Below, in pieces: positions 26,435-34,505 of a stretch of 64,000 bases of DNA. Origin of the DNA: Streptomyces sp. GESEQ-4 (GTDB taxonomy: Bacteria > Actinomycetota > Actinomycetes > Streptomycetales > Streptomycetaceae); assembly GCF_017948455.1 (NCBI RefSeq), contig NZ_JAFFSU010000019.1, positions 62,001-126,000 on the forward strand, written 5' to 3'. A program made the translations under genes and the position numbers. The notes beneath the pieces are model-generated. The model searched no databases and was not told the DNA's origin. It saw only the letters and a program-made list of their open reading frames with translations. How positions within the stretch are numbered: the first letter of the stretch is position 1; every line of letters begins with the position of its first letter.

Positions 26435-29400
26435 ATGACGCGCAACTGGCGCCGTACGCCCGGCCGTCGGGCCATCGCGACGCTGCTCGCCACCGCGATC
26501 GCCACGACCGGCATCGTGTACGCCGGATTCCGGCTGGACGGCGACGGGTCGCACGACGCTTCCAACCGGGACGGGCAGGCGCAGACCGTCAGCGAGTCCG
26601 CCGCGATCACCACCGCCGCCCGGAAAGGGAAGAAGGTCGAGGTGACGGCGGCGCGAACCGCGTCCTCCACCACGTGGGCCCGCCCCGACGGCCTGATGGA
26701 GAAGCGGCTGCACTCCTCCCCGATCCGCGCCAAGGTCGGCGGCGAGTGGAAGAAGATCGACCCCAACCTCCATCGCACAAAGGAGGGTTGGGAGCCGAAA
26801 GCCACCAACACCCGGATGGTGTTCTCGGCCGGGTCCGAAGGCCGGGGCGAGCAGCGCGCCGACCGCTCGGCTGTGCGGCGCGTCTCCCTTGTGAAGACCG
26901 CCACCGCCGACACCGGAACCCCGCTCGTCACGCTGTACGTGGGCGGCGGTGGCTACTCGATCCAGCTGACCTGGCCGGGCGCGGTGCCCACGCCCATCGT
27001 CGACGGCAACCGAATCCTGTACCCGGAGATCTTCCCGGGCGGCGACCTGGTGCTGACCGCCGACGACGACGGCTTCGGCCAGGTTGTCGTCGTGAAAACC
27101 CGTGAGGCCGCCGCGGACCCGCATGCGCAACAGCTCGCCTACGGTCTGAACTCGGCCGAACTGACCTTTCGGCTCAACCCGATCACCGGCATGGTCAGTG
27201 CCGTGAACGGCTACAGCGAAGAGGTGGCGGTCTCCCCCACCCCCTTCATGTGGGACAGCAGCGGCACCCCGGCCGTCACCGACGGCACGGTCGGCGCCAC
27301 CGCTCAGCCCACCGCACCCGAGTCCCCGGACCCTACGGGCTCGGCGAGCGCGTCCCCCTCGGACACCCCGAGCCCCTCGGAGGAGGCCGTCGAGTCGGAT
27401 GAGCAGGGTGACACCGACGTCGAGATCCTGCCCTCAGCCAGCGACGGGCCCGCCCCGACGGTCTCGGAGTCCCCTCTCCCGACCGCACCGGCGGAGCCGA
27501 CCCCGGCGCCCTCGCAGACCGGTTCCGCCGCGACGCTGAGCCTGCCGTCCCTGGACGGCCCGTCCCCCGACTCGCGCGGCGAACTCGTCGAGGCCGACAT
27601 CACCGCGGGTCAGTGGACGCTCACCCCCGACCAGGAGTTCCTGAACGACCCGGCGACCACCTACCCGGTCTTCATCGACCCCTCGGTCAAGAAGCACACC
27701 CAGAACTGGACCACTGCCTACAACAGGCACCCCAACGCCACCTTCTACAACGGCAAGGGCTTCAACAAGGGCGGCACCCACGAGGCCCGCGTCGGCTTCG
27801 AGTCCGACACCTGGGGCACCTCTCGGTCGTTCTTCAACATCTCCTTCGACAAGGGCCTCAAAGGCACCAAGATCACCAGTGCCAAGCTGCGAATGCTGGA
27901 GACATACTCCTGGTCATGCCAGTCCCGCTCGATGAGCGTCCACCTCACCGGCAAGATCAACTCGCACACCAACTGGAGGAACGCGCCCGGACTGCACGAC
28001 GGCAACAAACTGGCCACCAAGAGCTTCGCGCATGGCTACAAGTCCGGCTGCCGGGACGCTTTCGAGACCTTCGACGTGAAGAGCGGCGCCCAGAAGAGCG
28101 CCGACAAGGGCGCGGACATGATCACCTTCGGCCTGCGCGCCCGTGACGAGAACGCCCAGTACGCCTGGAAGAAGTTCCAAGCGAACGGCGACTTCGCCCC
28201 TGTGCTCGAACTCGTCTACAACCGTAAGCCGTCGATCGTCGCCAACTCCCTCGACCTCGGCCCGGACGGCAAGTGCACGACCACCAAGCCGTACGTCCGC
28301 ATGGGCTCCGGTGACCTGACCTTCACTGCCAAGGCCACCGACAAGGACAAGAACCTCGACTACTTCGACTTCGACCTGTGGGAGCTGGGCAAGTGGGACA
28401 CCACCGGTGACCTGCTGAAGTCGACCGGCAAGGTCTCCGCGGGCGGCGACACCGACACCGCGCTGCGCACCACGCCGAGGTTCTCCACCAGCGGCCTCAA
28501 GTCCGGTGCCACGTACTCCTGGCGAGTGCGGGCGGTCGACGACACGGGCATCACCTCCGGCTGGTACCCGAAGACACCCTGCCGGTTCGTCCTCGACACC
28601 ACCGCGCCCCGCCCGCCCAAGGTGTCATCCACCGACTTCCCCAATGCAGACGGCAGCGAGAACGGCTTCGGCAACAGCGCCGAGGACGCCAACTGGTCCA
28701 CCATCAAGTTCGGCACAGCCGGCTCCTTCACCGTCCGAGCTCTGAACACCGATGTCGTGCGCTACGAGTACGGCTACAACTCCACGACCTACACCGGCAG
28801 AGTGCCCCGCACCAACGGCACGGCGACCAGTGTCAGCGGCACCATCACCAATGCCAAGCCGCCCACGGCCGGCCCCAACGTGCTCTTCGTCCGCGCCGTC
28901 GACAGCGCCGACAACGTCTCCGAACCGACCAAGTACCTCTTCTACGTCACTCCGCGCGACCAGGCAGACAAGCCCGGCGACTTCACCGGCGACCAGATGC
29001 CCGACGTCATGACCGTCACCGAGTCCGGCAACCTTGCCCTCTACCCCTCCCAGGCGGATGCCCAGGACATCACCAAGGGGACCGGCGACCTGGACTACTC
29101 CATGCCGGGCGCCTATCGGGCCAATCCCGAGAAGGACCCCAACGGCGACGACGAGCAACCGCCGTATGTGGCCGCTCCGAACGGCCACTTCAAAGGCTCC
29201 CTGATCACCCACAACGGCGACATCTACGGCGGCGACGGCCTCCAGGACCTCGTCGTCCGCGTCGGCGGCAGGCTCTGGGTCTACCCCGGCGACGGCTACG
29301 GTGCTGTCAACATCGACCGACGCCAGGAGATTCTGCTGCCCTCGGGCTCACCCAGCCCGGCCGCCTTCACACAGATCGTGGCCGCGGGGGATGCCACCGG

Positions 29401-29914
29401 CGACGGCCGCACCGACTTCTTCGCCACCGTCAAGAACGCCGCTGGAACAGACGATGAGTTGTGGGCCTTCACCGGCTACCACGGCGCAACCGTCGACCAG
29501 GCCGTACGCCTGATCGCCTCCTCTTGGGCGGACCGCGACATCGTCCTCGCCCAGGACGTCTCCAGCGACGGCGTCACCGACATCGTGTACCGCAGCGCCG
29601 CCTCCGGCAGACTCATCCTCCGCAAGGGCATCGCCGCGAGCGGCGGCGGAGTCGAACTCAACTCCCTGTCCACCGCCGCCAACTCCTCCGGCGGCACCGA
29701 CACGGAGTACAGCGCCTCCGGCTGGGCCGTCAGCCATGTGCCCTTCCTGCTAGGCACACCCGACGCCAACAACGACAACATCCCCGACATCTGGGCCGTA
29801 CGGTCCGACGGATCCGTCCGCTTCCACCCCGGCGGCAGAGCCACCACCTCGAGCACGGGGACCGCGGTCGTCGGCCCCACCACGTGGTGGCAGGCGCGCA
29901 TCGCGGTCGGCTGA
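26435..29914 (+). CDS. Secreted DNRLRE-domain and FG-GAP-repeat surface protein
   Basis: 1159 residues from ATG 26435, preceded by GGGGAAGGGGAA. The signal sequence is ATLLATAIATTGIVYAGF after an Arg-rich start. Next comes a globular part (VTAARTASSTTWARPDGLME; KVGGEWKKIDPNLH), then a long Pro/Ser/Glu-rich spacer at about 290-400. A DNRLRE-type beta domain follows (ITSAKLRMLETYSWSC, VHLTGKINSHTNW, FGLRARDENAQYAWKKF), then a fibronectin-like segment (SGATYSWRVRAVDDTG). At the C-terminus are Asp-rich FG-GAP/VCBS-like repeats (DFTGDQMPDVMTV, DATGDGRTDFFATV, DVSSDGVTDIVYR, DANNDNIPDIWAV) that probably bind calcium. Proteins of this kind commonly accompany Rhs proteins in Streptomyces; the pair may work together outside the cell. 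Confidence 0.88.
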   Translation: MTRNWRRTPGRRAIATLLATAIATTGIVYAGFRLDGDGSHDASNRDGQAQTVSESAAITTAARKGKKVEVTAARTASSTTWARPDGLMEKRLHSSPIRAKVGGEWKKIDPNLHRTKEGWEPKATNTRMVFSAGSEGRGEQRADRSAVRRVSLVKTATADTGTPLVTLYVGGGGYSIQLTWPGAVPTPIVDGNRILYPEIFPGGDLVLTADDDGFGQVVVVKTREAAADPHAQQLAYGLNSAELTFRLNPITGMVSAVNGYSEEVAVSPTPFMWDSSGTPAVTDGTVGATAQPTAPESPDPTGSASASPSDTPSPSEEAVESDEQGDTDVEILPSASDGPAPTVSESPLPTAPAEPTPAPSQTGSAATLSLPSLDGPSPDSRGELVEADITAGQWTLTPDQEFLNDPATTYPVFIDPSVKKHTQNWTTAYNRHPNATFYNGKGFNKGGTHEARVGFESDTWGTSRSFFNISFDKGLKGTKITSAKLRMLETYSWSCQSRSMSVHLTGKINSHTNWRNAPGLHDGNKLATKSFAHGYKSGCRDAFETFDVKSGAQKSADKGADMITFGLRARDENAQYAWKKFQANGDFAPVLELVYNRKPSIVANSLDLGPDGKCTTTKPYVRMGSGDLTFTAKATDKDKNLDYFDFDLWELGKWDTTGDLLKSTGKVSAGGDTDTALRTTPRFSTSGLKSGATYSWRVRAVDDTGITSGWYPKTPCRFVLDTTAPRPPKVSSTDFPNADGSENGFGNSAEDANWSTIKFGTAGSFTVRALNTDVVRYEYGYNSTTYTGRVPRTNGTATSVSGTITNAKPPTAGPNVLFVRAVDSADNVSEPTKYLFYVTPRDQADKPGDFTGDQMPDVMTVTESGNLALYPSQADAQDITKGTGDLDYSMPGAYRANPEKDPNGDDEQPPYVAAPNGHFKGSLITHNGDIYGGDGLQDLVVRVGGRLWVYPGDGYGAVNIDRRQEILLPSGSPSPAAFTQIVAAGDATGDGRTDFFATVKNAAGTDDELWAFTGYHGATVDQAVRLIASSWADRDIVLAQDVSSDGVTDIVYRSAASGRLILRKGIAASGGGVELNSLSTAANSSGGTDTEYSASGWAVSHVPFLLGTPDANNDNIPDIWAVRSDGSVRFHPGGRATTSSTGTAVVGPTTWWQARIAVG

Positions 29915-30228
29915 GGAGGAGACCCGCCCCGGCCACCGCGCCGTTCCTACGCCGGGTGCGGGTTCCCGCCGTCAGGACCTTGAGCAGTCGTGGAAGCCGC
30001 TTCACCTGATCCTTGCGAGGATGCCCCGGCGTTCACGCCGGGGAGGACTCGCATCTCGAACCGGTGACGCGGAGCGTCACCGCGTCCGATGGCCGGGCGC
30101 GGAGTGCCCGCATTGCTGTCCGGCGGCGGAGCCGGGGAATTCGTACGCGTGTGCTGGATGGTCGCGCGGATGGGTGAGGATGTGCGAAGTTCGCCCGGGT
30201 GTGCGATGTGCTGCCAAGGTTTGGGGCT
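29915..30228. other. Intergenic region with two perfect hairpins upstream of tnpB
   Basis: 314 bp without a gene. CCCCGGCG-TTCA-CGCCGGGG at 30024-30043 and GGTGACGC-GGA-GCGTCACC at 30063-30081 are perfect 8-bp hairpins. The first has the same stem length and TTCA loop as a hairpin after tnpB (31517-31536). They look like IS200/IS605-type end structures or a remnant right end of a neighbouring copy. Confidence 0.6.
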
Positions 30229-31423
30229 GTGAAGCTGGTGGTGCAGGTGAAGCTGTTGCCGTCGCCGGAGCAGGCGGCGGCGCTGGAGGCGACCTTGCGC
30301 GCCTGCAACCGAGCCGCCGACCACGTCTCCCGGACCACCTTCCAATCGGGCATCAAGGACCGCAACGGGCTGCAGAAACTGGTCTACGCGGACATCAAGG
30401 CCACGTTCGGGCTGTCGGCACAGCCCGCGGTGCGGGTGGTGAAGAAGGTCGTGGACGCCTACGGCGCGCTCGCAGCGAGCCTCAAAGCCGGGCGGCTGGG
30501 CGGCCCCGAGTCGAAGCGGTACCGCAAGGCGGTCGGCTCGCCGGTCACTTTCCGGCCCGAGGCGGCGCAGCCGTTCGACGACCGGTGCCTGTCCTGGCAG
30601 ACGGACGCGCGGACGGTGTCGATCTGGACGGTGGACGGGCGGATGCGCGGCATCCGCTACACCGGCTCGTCGGACCAGCTCAAGACGCTGGCCGAGTACC
30701 GTAAGGGCGAGTCCGATCTGGTCCAGCGGGGCGGGAAGTGGTTTTTGATCGCGACCTGCGACATTCCCGATCCCGAGGTGTATGAGCCGGCCGACTGGTT
30801 CGGTGTGGACCGCGGCATCGTCAATCTCGCCAGCACCAGCGACGGCACCAACTACCAGGGCCGTCGGCTGAACCGCTACCGGCGCTGGCAGGCCCGCAAA
30901 CGCGCCGAACTCCAGACCAAGCGCACCCGTTCGGCCACCCGCCGCCTGGCCCGTCGGGCGAAGCAGGAGCAGCGCCATGCCACCCATGTGAACCACCGGA
31001 TCTCGAAGGAGATCGTGTCCGTCGCGATGGGGGCACCTCCCGCGCGAGCGAAGCCGAGCGTGGGGGAGCACCGGTCGCGGGATTGCCGTCGAGCAGCTCG
31101 ACGGGATCCGGGACCGGGCACGGCTTCGCCGCGACCAGCGGGGCACCTTGTCTTCCTGGCCGTTCCACCAGCTCGGGCAGCACCTGGCCTACAAGGCCCG
31201 CCGGGCCGGGGTGCCGTTTGTGGAGGTGGATGCGGCCTATACCTCGCAGCGCTGCCCGCGCTGCGGGCACACCGAGCGGGCCAACCGGCCCGACCGGGAC
31301 CGTTTCTCCTGTCGTCGGTGCGGCCTCGCTGGGCCTGCCGATCACGTCGCCGGGGTCAACGTGCGCGACCGCGCGCGCTCGGCGTGGGTGTTCGTCACCG
31401 CACCCGTCCTCGCATCGGCCTGA
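30229..31423 (+). pseudogene. TnpB (IS200/IS605 OrfB family) interrupted by a hairpin repeat
   Basis: The frame from GTG 30229 reads as TnpB: KLLPSPEQAAALEATLRACN, then the RuvC-I motif WFGVDRGIVNLAST (Asp194) and HATHVNHRISKEIVSVA. At 31026-31068 a 43-bp hairpin repeat follows and the frame shifts. In another frame the protein resumes as TGRGIAVEQLDGIRDRARL (RuvC-II Glu), SSWPFHQLGQHLAYKARRAG, the zinc finger CPRCG...CRRCG, and ADHVAGVNVRDRA (RuvC-III Asp), ending at 31423. All catalytic motifs survive on both sides, so the disruption looks recent. Intact TnpB is an RNA-guided DNA nuclease. No tnpA is present. Confidence 0.88.
31026..31068 (+). repeat. 43-bp hairpin repeat, copy A, inside tnpB
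   Basis: It starts GATGGGGGCACCTCCC and ends CGAGCGTGGGGGAG. The C-rich and G-rich arms and inner CTC/GAG-like pairs form a hairpin. It is nearly identical to 62216-62257, and both copies are in the same orientation on the plus strand. It causes the tnpB frameshift. Confidence 0.88.
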
Positions 31424-31495
31424 ACAGGCCGGATTGTGGGGAGATGCGACCCGTGACCGTCCTGTCGTAGGGGGCAGTCGGGAGCGCGACAAGGT

Positions 31496-31550
31496 GTGAA
31501 CGACCGAGTACACAAGCTCGGCCGTTCACGGCCGAGAAGGTGACCTCAAC
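31496..31550 (+). ncRNA. Possible TnpB omega-RNA 3' end / element right end
   Basis: 73 bp after tnpB, two mutually exclusive stems share bases: GTGAACGACCGAG (31496-31508) with CTCGGCCGTTCAC (31517-31529), 12 of 13 pairs, and CTCGGCCG-TTCA-CGGCCGAG (31517-31536), perfect. After it comes AAGGTGACCTCAAC (to 31550). In IS605-type elements the omega-RNA overlaps the tnpB 3' end, and a short conserved end directly precedes the guide. The boundary is inferred. Confidence 0.4.
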
Positions 31551-31619
31551 GGGTGATCACACCGTCGGCCCGGGCTCTGCTGCCGCCGGGAATGGTGCGC
31601 CACTCCTTACTCTGACGTC

Positions 31620-32030
31620 ATGTCAGATGACGAGTCGTACGAGCTGCTCGGTTTCGACAATGTGCTGCTGCCCGTCGGGGACCTCGGTGAGGCCGTCGAC
31701 TTCTATGAGCGGGCCGGGTTCGCGGTGGCGTTCCGGTTCGACGAGGCCGGGATCGCGCTGCTGAAGGTCGGGGGCGAGACGCCGGGGATTCTGTTGCGGG
31801 CCGAGGAGGAGTTCGGGCACCGGCCGCCGACGTGGCCCTCGCCCAAGGTGTGGCTGGAGGTACCGAACGCCAAGATCGCCGCCCAAGTACTGCTCGGTGC
31901 CGGTATCGCCCTGCACGACGAGCCGTTCTCCGGGGCCACCGGCTGGACCGTCGAGGTCGCCGACCCGTGGGGGAACGTCATCGGGCTCACCGACTACACG
32001 AAACGGCCCGAGCTCGCACGGAGGGCCTGA
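31620..32030 (+). CDS. VOC-family (glyoxalase-like) protein
   Basis: 136 residues from ATG 31620. The vicinal-oxygen-chelate fold is visible as two beta-alpha-beta-beta-beta units: LLGFDNVLLPVGDLGEAVDF, YERAGFAVAFRFDEAGIALL, then KVWLEVPNAKIAAQVLLGAG and WTVEVADPWGNVIGLTDY. The typical metal Glu/His set is not complete enough to name a reaction. It could be a bleomycin-resistance-like binding protein or a small dioxygenase. The gene stands alone, upstream of the TetR-controlled operon. Confidence 0.88.
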   Translation: MSDDESYELLGFDNVLLPVGDLGEAVDFYERAGFAVAFRFDEAGIALLKVGGETPGILLRAEEEFGHRPPTWPSPKVWLEVPNAKIAAQVLLGAGIALHDEPFSGATGWTVEVADPWGNVIGLTDYTKRPELARRA

Positions 32031-32070
32031 GGTGACGCGGAAGGTGTGACGCAGCTCCCTCGCCAGCAGA

Positions 32071-32129
32071 TTGAACACGTTCAAAAGCAGGTCTACAGTC
32101 TCTCCTGTCAGCGTTTTGAACGCGTTCAA
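32071..32129 (+). promoter_or_regulatory. Promoter with two TTGAAC-N2-GTTCAA operators
   Basis: TTGAAC (32071-32076), 17 bases, TACAGT (32094-32099) form a good promoter. Operator 1 (TTGAACACGTTCAA, 32071-32084) contains the -35 box; operator 2 (TTGAACGCGTTCAA, 32116-32129, a perfect palindrome) lies just after the predicted start site and before the ribosome site GGGGGAGG. The TetR protein at 33057 is the likely ligand. Confidence 0.8.
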
Positions 32130-32143
32130 GAAGGGGGAGGCGC

Positions 32144-32539
32144 ATGGACCGCACGGTCGTCGCCTACGTCATCTACCTGCTCGTCAGCATCGCGCTCACC
32201 GTCTGGGTGGCCCGCACGCTCAGCCGGAACGGGCGGATCTTCCTCGCCGACGTGCTGAAGGGCAACGAGAAGCTCGCCGACGCCGTCAACCACCTCCTGG
32301 TGGTCGGCTTCTACCTCGTCAACCTCGGGTTCGTCGCGCTCTACCTCAGCGGCGACGGGACGATCGCGGACACCCGCGGGATCTTCGAGGCTCTGTCGAC
32401 CAAGGTCGGCGTGGTGCTGCTGGTGCTCGGGGTCATGCACCTGGGCAACGTGTACGTGCTCAACCGGATACGGCGGCGGGGCGTCATGGAACGGGAGCAG
32501 GTGCCGCCGGTCGCGCCGCAGGACTGGGTCCAGGCATGA
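32144..32539 (+). CDS. Small integral membrane protein, TetR-controlled operon
   Basis: 131 residues, ATG with GGGGGAGG upstream. Three membrane helices: VVAYVIYLLVSIALTVWVAR, HLLVVGFYLVNLGFVALYLS and VGVVLLVLGVMHLGNVYVLN. Between the first two is a short cytoplasmic loop (SRNGRIFLADVLKGNEKLAD). No known transporter motif. Its stop overlaps the next start by four bases (ATGA), so it works with the DCC-family thiol protein downstream. It may be a membrane partner in envelope redox or stress response; this is inference. Confidence 0.85.
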   Translation: MDRTVVAYVIYLLVSIALTVWVARTLSRNGRIFLADVLKGNEKLADAVNHLLVVGFYLVNLGFVALYLSGDGTIADTRGIFEALSTKVGVVLLVLGVMHLGNVYVLNRIRRRGVMEREQVPPVAPQDWVQA

Positions 32540-33045
32540 CGGTGGATACGGCGGACCGGATCCCGGTCCGCCGGCTCACCGTCCTGTACGACGCCGAGTG
32601 CTCCCTGTGCACCTTCCTGCGCGACTGGCTCATACGGCAGCCGCAGCTGGTGGCGCTGGACATGGTGCCGGCGGGATCGCGGGAGGCCCGGGGGCGGTTT
32701 CCCGGGCTCGATCACCGCGCGACTCTCGAGGAGATCACCGTCGTCGGCGACTCCGGACAGGTCTACCGCGACACCGCCGCCTGGATCGTCGTCCTGTGGG
32801 CGCTGCGCGAGCACCGGCCGCTCGCTCATCGGCTGAGCACCCCGACCGGGTCGAGGCTGGCGAGGGGCGCGGTGCTGGCCGCCGCCAAATGGCGCGGGAG
32901 CCAGTGGGGCGGTGGTCAGACGGGCGGGGGCGGCCAGTGGGGCGGCAGCGTGTACCGCCGCGCGGACGGATGGACCTACGAGCCGAAGCTCGGGTGGTTC
33001 TACGATCCGCCGGGGTGCGACAGCGGTGCCTGCGCCGCTGATTAG
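32536..33045 (+). CDS. DCC-family thiol-disulfide oxidoreductase-like protein (DUF393)
   Basis: 169 residues. The DUF393/DCC signature LTVLYDAECSLCTFLRDWL has a CxxC pair (Cys-Ser-Leu-Cys) near the N-terminus in a thioredoxin-like fold. It continues with LVALDMVPAGSREARGRFPG and AAWIVVLWALREHRPLAHRL. The C-terminal 50 residues are Gly/Gln/Trp-rich (SQWGGGQTGGGGQWGGS) and end with two more cysteines (CDSGAC). Predicted redox role, substrate unknown. Translation is coupled to the membrane protein upstream; the TetR gene follows after 11 bp. Confidence 0.85.
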   Translation: MTVDTADRIPVRRLTVLYDAECSLCTFLRDWLIRQPQLVALDMVPAGSREARGRFPGLDHRATLEEITVVGDSGQVYRDTAAWIVVLWALREHRPLAHRLSTPTGSRLARGAVLAAAKWRGSQWGGGQTGGGGQWGGSVYRRADGWTYEPKLGWFYDPPGCDSGACAAD

Positions 33046-33056
33046 GCTCTTGTTCC

Positions 33057-33806
33057 GTGCCTGCGAACAACGACGGCCCCGATGAGGGCAGTACCCCGAG
33101 CAAGTCCGAGCAGACCCGCGCGGTGATCCTGGAGACGGCGATGCGGCTCTTCCAGGAGCGGGGGTACGACAAGACCACCATGCGGGCCATCGCCCAGGAG
33201 GCCGGAGTCTCCGTCGGCAACGCGTACTACTACTTCGCCGGCAAGGAACACCTGATCCAGGGCTTCTACGACCGGATCGCCGCCGAGCACCAGGCGGCGG
33301 TCCGGGAGGTCCTGGACCGGGAGACGGGCCTGGAGGCGCGGCTCGCGGGCGTCCTGAAGGCGTGGCTCGACGTCGCACAGCCGTACCACGAGTTCGCTGT
33401 GCAGTTCTTCAAGAACGCCGCCGATCCCGACAGCCCGCTCAGCCCCTTCTCCCCGGAGTCGGAGCACGCGCGCGTGGAGGCCATCTCCGTCCACCGCGAG
33501 GTACTCTCCGGCGCTACGAAGACCAAGGTCCCGGAGGAACTGCGGGACATCCTCCCCGAGTTGATGTGGCTCTCCCAGATGGGGCTCATCCTGTACTGGA
33601 TCTTCGACCGGACCGAGGGACGCGAGCGGAGCTATCGCCTGGCCGAGCGGGGGGCACGGCTCACCGCGCGCGGCGTGTCGCTGGCCCGGTTCCGGGTGCT
33701 GCGGCCCCTGGTGCGGGACGTGCATGAGCTGTTCACGGACTTCTTGCCGGGGATGACGAAGGTGCTGCCGGATCCGGGGGACGGCAAGGGGCAGCAGGGC
33801 GAGTGA
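33057..33806 (+). CDS. TetR-family transcriptional regulator
   Basis: 249 residues from GTG 33057. N-terminal helix-turn-helix at about 18-65: TRAVILETAMRLFQERGYDK, TTMRAIAQEAGVSVGNAYYY. The ligand domain includes FYDRIAAEHQAAVREVL, a YHEFAVQFFKNAADPDSPLS segment and DILPELMWLSQMGLILYWIF. It is the last gene of a three-gene operon with a membrane protein and a DCC protein. The two TTGAAC-N2-GTTCAA operators in front of the operon fit autoregulation. The inducing ligand is unknown. Confidence 0.92.
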   Translation: MPANNDGPDEGSTPSKSEQTRAVILETAMRLFQERGYDKTTMRAIAQEAGVSVGNAYYYFAGKEHLIQGFYDRIAAEHQAAVREVLDRETGLEARLAGVLKAWLDVAQPYHEFAVQFFKNAADPDSPLSPFSPESEHARVEAISVHREVLSGATKTKVPEELRDILPELMWLSQMGLILYWIFDRTEGRERSYRLAERGARLTARGVSLARFRVLRPLVRDVHELFTDFLPGMTKVLPDPGDGKGQQGE

Positions 33807-33896
33807 TCACTTTCGGGTGAACGGGTTCGAAGGGGACATCGGGCGCCCGGCCTGCCTACGATGATGCTCTCGACACCAGCCCACGGGAGGCACGTG

Positions 33897-34505
33897 ATGT
33901 CAGCAGCATCCGTCGAGCGGCCCCATGGAGACCGTCCGCTGATCGCGGAAGCAAACCGTCTCATGGACCGCAATCCGGGCTACCGCGTCGAGATCATCGA
34001 AGGCCAGATCCTCGTGTCCCCGCCCCCTGACGCCGCCCACGCCCGAGCCCTGAGCAGGCTCATGCGCCCCTTCGTGACCGCCGGTCTCGGCGATGGCGAA
34101 ACGGAGGTACTCCAAGGCGTAGGCCTCTGGCTCCCCGATGGCCCTGAGGACTACGCCGTCCCCGACCTTGTCATCGCCGATGCCGACATCGAAGAACACC
34201 TCGTCGAGAACAACTGCTACGCCCCGATCGCCTTTCGTCTCGTTCTGGAGGTCACCTCCAGCAATTGGAAGACTGACCTGCGCACCAAGGTCAAGGCCTA
34301 CGCCGGTGCCAAGATCCCGGTCTACTTGATCGTCGACCGCAAGCACCAGCGCCTCCACGTACTGACCGATCCCACCGGGGACGGATACGAAAACCACCGC
34401 CCGCACTCCCCCGGCGAGATCGTCACCCTCCCGAACTCCGTCGGCGCCGAGGTCACCCTGAACGTCGACGAAATCCTCAAGGCAGGTCAGCCGAGGGCTA
34501 ATTGA
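33897..34505 (+). CDS. Uma2-family putative restriction-endonuclease-like protein
   Basis: 202 residues from ATG 33897 (GTG 33894 directly precedes it), with GGGAGG upstream. The Uma2/DUF820 fold of the PD-(D/E)XK superfamily is clear: YRVEIIEGQILVSPPPDAAH, YAVPDLVIADADIEEH (Asp), FRLVLEVTSSNWKTDLRTK (Glu...Lys), KVKAYAGAKIPVYLIVDRKH. These genes are abundant in Streptomyces and cyanobacteria; the nuclease function is predicted, not proven. It overlaps the convergent MMPL gene by eight bases. Confidence 0.9.
   Translation: MSAASVERPHGDRPLIAEANRLMDRNPGYRVEIIEGQILVSPPPDAAHARALSRLMRPFVTAGLGDGETEVLQGVGLWLPDGPEDYAVPDLVIADADIEEHLVENNCYAPIAFRLVLEVTSSNWKTDLRTKVKAYAGAKIPVYLIVDRKHQRLHVLTDPTGDGYENHRPHSPGEIVTLPNSVGAEVTLNVDEILKAGQPRAN

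Noticed and set aside
30024-30043. Hairpin read as the terminator of the DNRLRE gene
   Set aside because: It is possible, but it lies over 100 bp past the stop and its loop and stem match the hairpin after tnpB, so an element-end origin is favoured.
30229-31423. Programmed frameshifting to make a full TnpB
   Set aside because: The two halves are separated by a whole 43-bp hairpin repeat that is also found in another gene, so insertion is the simpler explanation; there is no slippery site at the junction.
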